From: Gammaproteobacteria bacterium
GTDB taxonomy: Bacteria; Pseudomonadota; Gammaproteobacteria; JASBUN01
DNA length: 40,067 bases
Assembly: GCA_030147845.1 (NCBI GenBank)
Contig: JASBUN010000027.1
Coordinates: 1 to 40,067, forward strand
Reading direction: 5' to 3'
Shown: positions 35,893 through 40,067 of the stretch, in pieces
Layout: every line of letters starts with the position of its first letter
Position numbering within the stretch: position 1 is the first letter of the stretch
Program-made: the position numbers and the translations under genes
The notes under the pieces: generated by a model
What the model was told of the DNA's origin: nothing
What the model saw: only the letters and a program-made list of their open reading frames with translations
The model's database searches: none

Positions 35893-36127
35893 TATAAATC
35901 AAATACTTATTCGAACGGCGCGGATAGTCGTTAAGATGAAGGCCTAAAAAATCCCCACACCGTCCCCATTGGTGCGGATTTCGCGCTTCAGCAGGAAGAT
36001 CACCGGACCTGACCTTAGCCAGAAATCGTGTGCTACCGGGCGAGCTTTCCGGTCTAACTCTGCTGAGCGGTATACCGGGTAAGGTGGTCCCAACTATAAA
36101 GCAGCTGGACACGCATTGAAAATCGGT

Positions 36128-36376
36128 TCATTGCTGTTTATCCATCGCCTTTTTGGCGCTGCGTCGCAAGCCGAACTTGCGCCGCTTATCCTCGGCAATA
36201 ATGTCCATTTGATGATCAATGTTTGCCTGAAGAACGGCTTCTTTAGCAGCTTCGCATACGATTTTGCATGCCGCCCAAATTAATTTGCATGCCGCCCAAA
36301 TTAAGGTTGCCCAAAACGCGAACAGGAAAACGATGTAGTCCCATCGGCTCAGTCTCAACGCGGCCCGTGTCTTCAT
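36128..36376 (-). CDS. Small membrane protein with a duplicated heptad
   Basis: 82 residues with one hydrophobic segment at about 13-40 and a charged, lysine-rich C-terminus. GGAGG lies seven bases before the ATG, a strong reason to believe it. Residues LIWAACK occur twice in a row, from a perfect 21 bp tandem duplication at 36263-36304. No family recognised. Position next to the tRNA-proximal end of the integrated element suggests an accessory or lysis-like gene, but this is not shown. Confidence 0.6.
   Translation of the reverse strand: MKTRAALRLSRWDYIVFLFAFWATLIWAACKLIWAACKIVCEAAKEAVLQANIDHQMDIIAEDKRRKFGLRRSAKKAMDKQQ
36263..36304. repeat. Perfect 21 bp tandem duplication inside the small membrane gene
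   Basis: TTTGCATGCCGCCCAAATTA plus a final A occurs at 36263-36283 and again at 36284-36304 without mismatch. Seven codons are duplicated in frame, adding one LIWAACK unit to the hydrophobic segment. Confidence 0.95.
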
Positions 36377-36485
36377 TTTTTATCCTCCGCCATGTTAGCT
36401 GGGCGTCGCAATTTACACTCGCGACCACGCTGTTCATAATCTGTAAATTTAGCTTTTGATCAATGAATATTCGATATTGGTGATC

Positions 36486-36515
36486 TTTACCTTGTTAAAT
36501 GCTATATCGTATAAT
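36486..36515 (+). promoter_or_regulatory. Strong sigma-70-like promoter with no obvious gene
   Basis: TTTACC (36486-36491), 18-base spacer, and a perfect TATAAT (36510-36515) in an AT-rich patch. It points right, against the surrounding minus-strand genes. Downstream are small hairpins (GCCC-TTACA-GGGC and GAACA-CAAAAA-TGTTC at about 36526-36572) but no convincing reading frame. It may drive a non-coding RNA. Confidence 0.45.
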
Positions 36516-37040
36516 CTCTACTGCGCCCTTACAGGGCAACCATAGGGCTGTTGTCCAGAACACAAAAATGTTCCACATACTAGGCGGTTGGACTCGCATC
36601 GCCACCGACCCCACTTTATCCGTTATCCCACCGCCGCTTCCAGCCCTTTTCGCGAGCGCTTTGTTTTATCTTTCCATAACGTATTGATTTACGGCTATCA
36701 GGATCGTCTACCACCTCACCGCTCGTAGACCCTTCGGCGACGGCGCTCCTAATCAAGCATGTCGAGCCGCTCAGTAGGGGCAACGGGACCTCCCAGTCAA
36801 GCCCTTGCACCTCGGCTTCGCCTCTCTATGTCTCGTCGATTTCTAACCGAAGCTTATTGATATTCGGCTTACAAGCCGCCGTCGGACGCACTTGCGGAGT
36901 AGACAGCTGTGCTGTCAATCACGCCCGCTTCCGTGCGACGCCTATTTAGTTTGACAGGCCAGTGTAAATACGAATAATTCTTATTTAACTTATTGTCGGA
37001 ATCTGAGCGGCATCCTTCCATTTCAGATAGATCGTCCCCG
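36516..37040. other. Island region without a confident gene
   Basis: About 525 bases of altered composition between the two small island genes. A minus-strand frame at 36616-36810 with GTG start (MQGLDWEVPLPLLSG...) has protein-like composition but no recognised family and no good ribosome binding site. It is the best candidate for an undetected small gene. Nothing else is supportable. Confidence 0.4.
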
Positions 37041-37127
37041 TCACCGGGCGCGCATATCCAACCTGCGGCGAAGGTTGAGACAGAAGGCGCTTTCGATGTG
37101 CGGACGCCAGCCGCCAAAATAACTCAT
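37041..37127 (-). CDS. Possible 28-residue coupled peptide
   Basis: A short frame beginning MSYFGGWRPHIES starts at an ATG overlapping the stop of the preceding gene by four bases (ATGA). It ends in an arginine-rich tail. Only the tight overlap supports it. It may equally be the start of a gene truncated by rearrangement. Confidence 0.25.
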   Translation of the reverse strand: MSYFGGWRPHIESAFCLNLRRRLDMRAR

Positions 37128-37351
37128 GCCACGTTGCCCCCATGTTCCCGTTGCCATGCGGCCGCTTGTTTTCGCCAGCGCCGATATGCCCAGCGCCGAC
37201 AAGGTACCACGTACAGCAGGCAGGGTTCATGCCCATACCGGTTCGGCAGCGTGAACCGTTGCACGTCATCGCGCCGGTTGTTCCAGCCTGGCAAGCGTTT
37301 GGCATCGCGCAGCGCCGCCAGTACATTGTCGGGAAGTTTCGCTTTCATCAT
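37124..37351 (-). CDS. Small basic hypothetical protein of the integrated element
   Basis: 75 residues (MMKAKLPDNVLAALRDAKRL...), strongly basic and aromatic in the second half (PCRRWAYRRWRKQAAAWQ), suggesting nucleic-acid binding. GAAGG lies just upstream of the first ATG; the next codon is also ATG. A longer frame upstream to 37504 runs through the repeats at 37433-37478 and is not used. It is downstream of the primase gene on the same strand. Confidence 0.5.
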   Translation of the reverse strand: MMKAKLPDNVLAALRDAKRLPGWNNRRDDVQRFTLPNRYGHEPCLLYVVPCRRWAYRRWRKQAAAWQREHGGNVA

Positions 37352-37432
37352 TCGGCCTTCGCTGTGTTGAGCTGGTCGTTTTTCATGCGCCTTCCATCCC
37401 CTATTCGCTATCCCCTGTTTATCTATGTAGGG

Positions 37433-37478
37433 GGTACTTTTTTGGGGTTGGCGCAAAGGTACTTTATTGGGGTTGGCG
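37433..37478. repeat. Iteron-like direct repeats at the end of the primase gene
   Basis: Two 21 bp copies of GGTACTTTNTTGGGGTTGGC plus G (37433-37453 and 37458-37478) differ at one base and start 25 bases apart. The second covers the primase stop codon. Just beyond, at about 37397-37425, CCCCTATTCGCTATCCCC adds another repeated GGGGAT (minus strand). The cluster next to a replication gene resembles an origin with iterons. Confidence 0.6.
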
Positions 37479-38618
37479 AACGTCGCGTAGCCACTTCGGC
37501 GCAATGTTGAACAAGTCGGGTTTGCGGCCCGTTTGTGTGATCCGTCCTTCGCGCACGCATTGCAGTATGCCTGCGGCTACCGTCTCGCGCCGCGCCCGAT
37601 AGAACGTCTGACTCTTTGCAAAGCCGGTCCGCCCGTCAAAATCCGCCCACGTCAAAGCAATCCCCGCACCGGTGCCGTCGTAGCGCCGGAATGCCATTAT
37701 CACAACATCATGCGCGCGCGGCGTAAGCGCCTTCCATGCGGGCGAGTCCAGCAGCGCGTGCGGCAGCCTGGCGAAGCCTTCGGAACCGTAGGCGATGGCT
37801 TGCGCGGCGATGTGGTCCACTTCCGACGTTTCCAGCGGCGGCATGCAGCGGTCCGCGTTAATGCGGTGTAGACGCTGCCTTACTTGTATAAGCGTGTGGC
37901 CCTTGCGTACCAGCCCGGCGGCAAGGCTTAAAAGCGTCTTGTTACGTTCGCCCTCGGGTATCGCGTCGGGCAGCTTGCGCCGTTTCGTCGGAGGTCTTGT
38001 TATCACCTTGGATACTGGCGTTACAGGCTCGAAAGTGAACGCCTTACGAAACGCGGCCACGGTGTACGGCGCAGTGTCGTGCACGTCCACGATGCGCGAC
38101 GGGAACGGGTCGGCCTTGCGATGCAGAAAGCCGGGCAGGCGCATTACGCGCGGCAGGTCGTGAACCGTTGTGTCCGCGTCGAAGCGTTCGGCTAATGCCT
38201 TTTGCAATGGCGTGAAGTCCGCCAGCGGGCAATCGGCCATGCGCCAGTACGCATGCCAGCGATTCGGCGAGCTTTCGATAATGCAATGAGGTCGCAGCGG
38301 CGCGGCTTGCACGGGTTCCAGCGGCGAGCCGTCGAGATCCACGAACAGCGCCCGGACGCGCTGCACGTTCGATGCCTTACGCCCTTTGCCGTCGCCCGCG
38401 GTCACCATCCAGAAAACGCCAGCGCCGCGCCCGTTCATCGCTACGAGGGTTTGCCGATGTTGCGCCAGCGTACCGTGAAGGATGCGGTTTAGTCCGCGTG
38501 CGCCCTTGGCGGTGCCTTCGCCGAAAGTCTGGAACGTCACTTGCTCGCCCGATGCCAGCAGGCCCAGGAACACGCCCGCATCGTCAGGAACGCTGGCGAG
38601 CTTGATGGCGGCGTTCAT
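37464..38618 (-). CDS. RepB/PriCT-type DNA primase of a mobile element
   Basis: 384 residues. The N-terminal archaeo-eukaryotic-primase-like domain shows FVDLDG with metal-binding aspartates at 94 and 96, IIESSPNRWHAYW (111-125) and HDLPRVMRLPGF (153-164), as in RepB-type primases. A PriCT-like helical segment lies at about 220-270 (GHTLIQVRQRLHRINADRC). A winged-helix-like C-terminus follows (about 285-384). It probably primes replication of the integrated element. The start overlaps the stop of the preceding gene by four bases (ATGA). A frame further upstream to 38852 belongs to another reading of that gene. Confidence 0.82.
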   Translation of the reverse strand: MNAAIKLASVPDDAGVFLGLLASGEQVTFQTFGEGTAKGARGLNRILHGTLAQHRQTLVAMNGRGAGVFWMVTAGDGKGRKASNVQRVRALFVDLDGSPLEPVQAAPLRPHCIIESSPNRWHAYWRMADCPLADFTPLQKALAERFDADTTVHDLPRVMRLPGFLHRKADPFPSRIVDVHDTAPYTVAAFRKAFTFEPVTPVSKVITRPPTKRRKLPDAIPEGERNKTLLSLAAGLVRKGHTLIQVRQRLHRINADRCMPPLETSEVDHIAAQAIAYGSEGFARLPHALLDSPAWKALTPRAHDVVIMAFRRYDGTGAGIALTWADFDGRTGFAKSQTFYRARRETVAAGILQCVREGRITQTGRKPDLFNIAPKWLRDVRQPQ

Positions 38619-38968
38619 GGCGCACCCGGGGCCGGGGTAGGCTGCCCTATTGCTTCGGTGTTGTGCGCCCTGCCGTCGGCCTGTACGGCGCGGGCGGAAA
38701 CCTGATCGGCTATCCAGTCGCGCATCATTCGCACGGTATCGGCTTGTTCGAGCCTCGCCCAACCGTCGGGCAGGTCGGCGGGATTGTGACTCTTTATCCA
38801 GTCCGGGCAAGACTTCGCGTCCTGCAACGGTCGAAACCGCCATAACGAGCAATTAGTGGATGGGCAGGCGGCCACTTGTTCGCGCCAAGTGCCGAACGCG
38901 GCGGAATCGTGGATGCACTGTTGGCAAAATGCGGCAATGGCAGCGCCGCGTGTCTTTGGCTGTTTCAT
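38615..38968 (-). CDS. Cysteine-containing hypothetical protein of phage/island type
   Basis: 117 residues with an N-terminal CQQC (15-18) and further cysteines at 35 and 40 (ACPSTNCSLWRFRPL), probably a zinc site. The C-terminal part is polar. Proteins with this CxxC and C-P-x3-C-x-LW pattern recur beside primases in prophages and islands; the role is unknown. It overlaps alpA upstream and the primase downstream by four bases each, so all three form one translationally coupled operon. Confidence 0.72.
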   Translation of the reverse strand: MKQPKTRGAAIAAFCQQCIHDSAAFGTWREQVAACPSTNCSLWRFRPLQDAKSCPDWIKSHNPADLPDGWARLEQADTVRMMRDWIADQVSARAVQADGRAHNTEAIGQPTPAPGAP

Positions 38969-39189
38969 GCCGCCCCCTTGCGGTCAATGAAAGCTAACAG
39001 GTCGGCGCGATGATAGCGGACCATGCGCTGACCGACCTTCAGGTAGCGTGGGCCGTCGCCGCGCCAACGCCAGTTACGCAAGGTCTGCACTTGCGCACCA
39101 AGGATCGCGGCGGCTTCGCGTTCGTTCACTAGGTCGCCGGGGCTGAGTTGTGCCGCAGTATGCGGCGTCGATGATGTTGCGGTTTGCAT
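38965..39189 (-). CDS. AlpA/MerR-type excisionase-like regulator
   Basis: 74 residues with a helix-turn-helix of the AlpA/HTH_17 class: NEREAAAILGAQVQTLRNWRW, then GPRYLKVGQRMVRYHRADLLAFI (split as GPRYLKVGQRMVRY and HRADLLAFI). Such proteins activate or repress integrase and control excision of islands and P4-like satellites. It is first in the operon with the CxxC protein and primase. An inverted repeat at 39215-39227 upstream is a possible operator. Confidence 0.85.
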   Translation of the reverse strand: MQTATSSTPHTAAQLSPGDLVNEREAAAILGAQVQTLRNWRWRGDGPRYLKVGQRMVRYHRADLLAFIDRKGAA

Positions 39190-39214
39190 AGCCGTGTACT
39201 CGCATGAGCTGGCA

Positions 39215-39227
39215 ATACCAGCGGTAT
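39215..39227 (-). promoter_or_regulatory. Inverted repeat upstream of alpA
   Basis: ATACC-AGC-GGTAT, a perfect five-base inverted repeat 26 bases upstream of the AlpA start codon, close to where its promoter should lie. Candidate operator for AlpA or another island regulator. Confidence 0.35.
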
Positions 39228-39266
39228 GCGAATACTACGCACAGGCATTTGTTAGAAAAACGCGCG

Positions 39267-39294
39267 AGCTAGCACGATGGCAACGGCGCTAGCT
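39267..39294 (-). terminator. Hairpin after the 180-residue hypothetical gene
   Basis: In minus-strand sense, AGCTAGC pairs with GCTAGCT over a 14-base loop, followed by CGCGCG and a run of five T. It lies 15 bases past the stop of the upstream gene and before the alpA promoter region. The extra CGCGCG makes it atypical. Confidence 0.4.
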
Positions 39295-39308
39295 GGGTGG
39301 GTATCGTG

Positions 39309-39851
39309 TTAGTTCGGTGCCTGTTTTTGGCGTTTTGTTTGTGCTTCCTTGCGCCACTGTGTCGCCCAACGTTCAACAGATTTGGGGTTTTCGATTACTG
39401 GGAACGCATCAACCACATGGCGAGCGAACGCGGCTTGTGACTTGTGCAGGGTTTGGCCTGTCTGCCAATTGTTCCACAGCTTGCGAGCATCAGCCTTTGC
39501 CGCCTGCTTCGGGTCGTTTCTAAGCTTGGCTTCTATGCCTTTGTGTTGCCTTTTTTTGACTTGAGCCAACGTTGCCAGTACGGATGTGGCGCTGATACAA
39601 GTGCCTTTAAGTAGTTCTTGTTTCGCTAGCATGGCGCACATAACATCGACCAAAACGTCTGTCAGTTCTTGCTTGGTTGCTGTGGCGCATCGGTTAATAA
39701 TTTTCCGTCTTGTTTTTTTGATATCTTCGCCCAGCATTCCTAGTGCATCGCGCCACTCTTGCGATAATGTATCTAATTCCAGGTCATGGGGTAAGTCTGG
39801 CCATGCGGCCGCTTCGAAAAAGATGTTGATGTTTTCGTTCTTCTTGGCCAT
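39309..39851 (-). CDS. Hypothetical protein of the integrated element
   Basis: 180 residues from MAKKNENINIFFEAAAW, lysine- and alanine-rich, mainly helical, without signal peptide, membrane helix or a family I recognise. The C-terminal half (KQAAKADARKLWNNWQTGQT, then VDAFPVIENPKSVERWATQWR) suggests a nucleic-acid-binding helical protein. GGAAAGG precedes the ATG at 39851; a frame to 39878 adds nine unlikely residues. Codon use is less GC-biased than in the chromosomal genes. Confidence 0.65.
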   Translation of the reverse strand: MAKKNENINIFFEAAAWPDLPHDLELDTLSQEWRDALGMLGEDIKKTRRKIINRCATATKQELTDVLVDVMCAMLAKQELLKGTCISATSVLATLAQVKKRQHKGIEAKLRNDPKQAAKADARKLWNNWQTGQTLHKSQAAFARHVVDAFPVIENPKSVERWATQWRKEAQTKRQKQAPN

Positions 39852-39946
39852 CGGTGCACCTTTCCTGCACCCCTTCAAATAAACACCACGGCAGCGGGTG
39901 AAAGGTTCCCCGCGTTCGGCTGGCCTGCCTAGCCGTGGCGAGTCGG

Positions 39947-40067
39947 TTAAGCAGCGTGCCGGTCGGTAGGTTCGACGGCAAGGCGCAAGCCGAAGGCTTC
40001 CAGAATTGCGGCCACGGTGCTCAGTCGCGGGTTGCCGCGTTTGGATAACGTGCGATACAGCGTTTCA
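39947..40067 (-). CDS. Addiction-module antidote protein, HigA-like (partial, runs off the window)
   Basis: The last 39 residues are present, starting ETLYRTLSKRGNPRLSTV and ending in LAVEPTDRHAA before TAA. This is the C-terminal half of the helix-turn-helix of the short antidote proteins paired with RelE/HigB-type toxins. The N-terminus and the presumed toxin gene lie beyond the right edge. Confidence 0.8.
   Translation of the reverse strand, partial: ETLYRTLSKRGNPRLSTVAAILEAFGLRLAVEPTDRHAA

Noticed and set aside
35828..36112. Minus-strand reading frame of 94 codons ending in VARDGIEPPTRGFSVPC
   Set aside because: Its C-terminal part is the reverse-strand translation of tRNA-Phe, a well-known annotation artefact; the rest shows no family.
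35893..36127. Possible integrase 3' end next to tRNA-Phe
   Set aside because: No tyrosine recombinase motif (R...HxxR...Y) is readable in any frame; only a short, uninformative tail could be imagined.

Overview
The window reads as GC-rich gammaproteobacterial chromosome. The order prmA - zinc-ribbon protein - dusB - fis - purH - purD, the trxA-rho block diverging from rhlB, and the yrfG / nudE / cysQ cluster are all gammaproteobacterial. A fused peroxiredoxin-glutaredoxin beside a glutathione-reductase-like enzyme and a beta-carbonic-anhydrase / carbonyl sulfide hydrolase-like enzyme suggest a sulfur-oxidising or purple-sulfur relative (Chromatiales-like). That placement is inference; no rRNA is present.

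Layout. 1-407: tandem REP-like palindromes upstream of prmA. 408-9607: ribosomal protein methylation, tRNA dihydrouridine synthesis, Fis, two purine enzymes separated by a second REP-like array, a periplasmic thioredoxin, and a LemA / M48 protease pair. 9859-15774: glycogen phosphorylase, then trxA-rho (minus) diverging from rhlB (plus). 15954-21435: orphan mtnB, a large unrecognised protein, a YkgJ-type cysteine cluster protein, nucleotide-metabolism phosphatases and NudE. 21517-28371 (minus): hrpA, dps, and a peroxide-defence operon (peroxiredoxin-glutaredoxin then disulfide reductase) behind an OxyR-like site.

28734-32562 is the most distinctive part. A carbonic anhydrase / COS hydrolase-like gene and an FmdB-type zinc ribbon lie behind a canonical sigma-54 promoter. 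A sigma-54 activator with a cysteine-bearing sensor domain follows, then an OmpW porin behind a second, consensus sigma-54 promoter. The same inverted-repeat motif (GCGAA-N7-TTC) lies upstream of both promoters, twice at the first with a 20 bp period. This suggests a self-contained inducible module: activator, enzyme and outer-membrane channel.

32877-35384 holds a 25-codon remnant resembling the start of a type I restriction methylase, an HTH-nucleotidyltransferase / HEPN toxin-antitoxin-like pair with an operator-like repeat, and an AmmeMemoRadiSam-type radical SAM enzyme. tRNA-Phe (35817-35892) is preceded by a duplicate of its own 5' part and probably marks the edge of an integrated element. 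That element runs off the right end and carries a RepB/PriCT-type primase, an AlpA regulator, small hypothetical genes, iteron-like repeats and a partial addiction-module antidote gene. No integrase, IS element, rRNA operon or CRISPR array was recognised.
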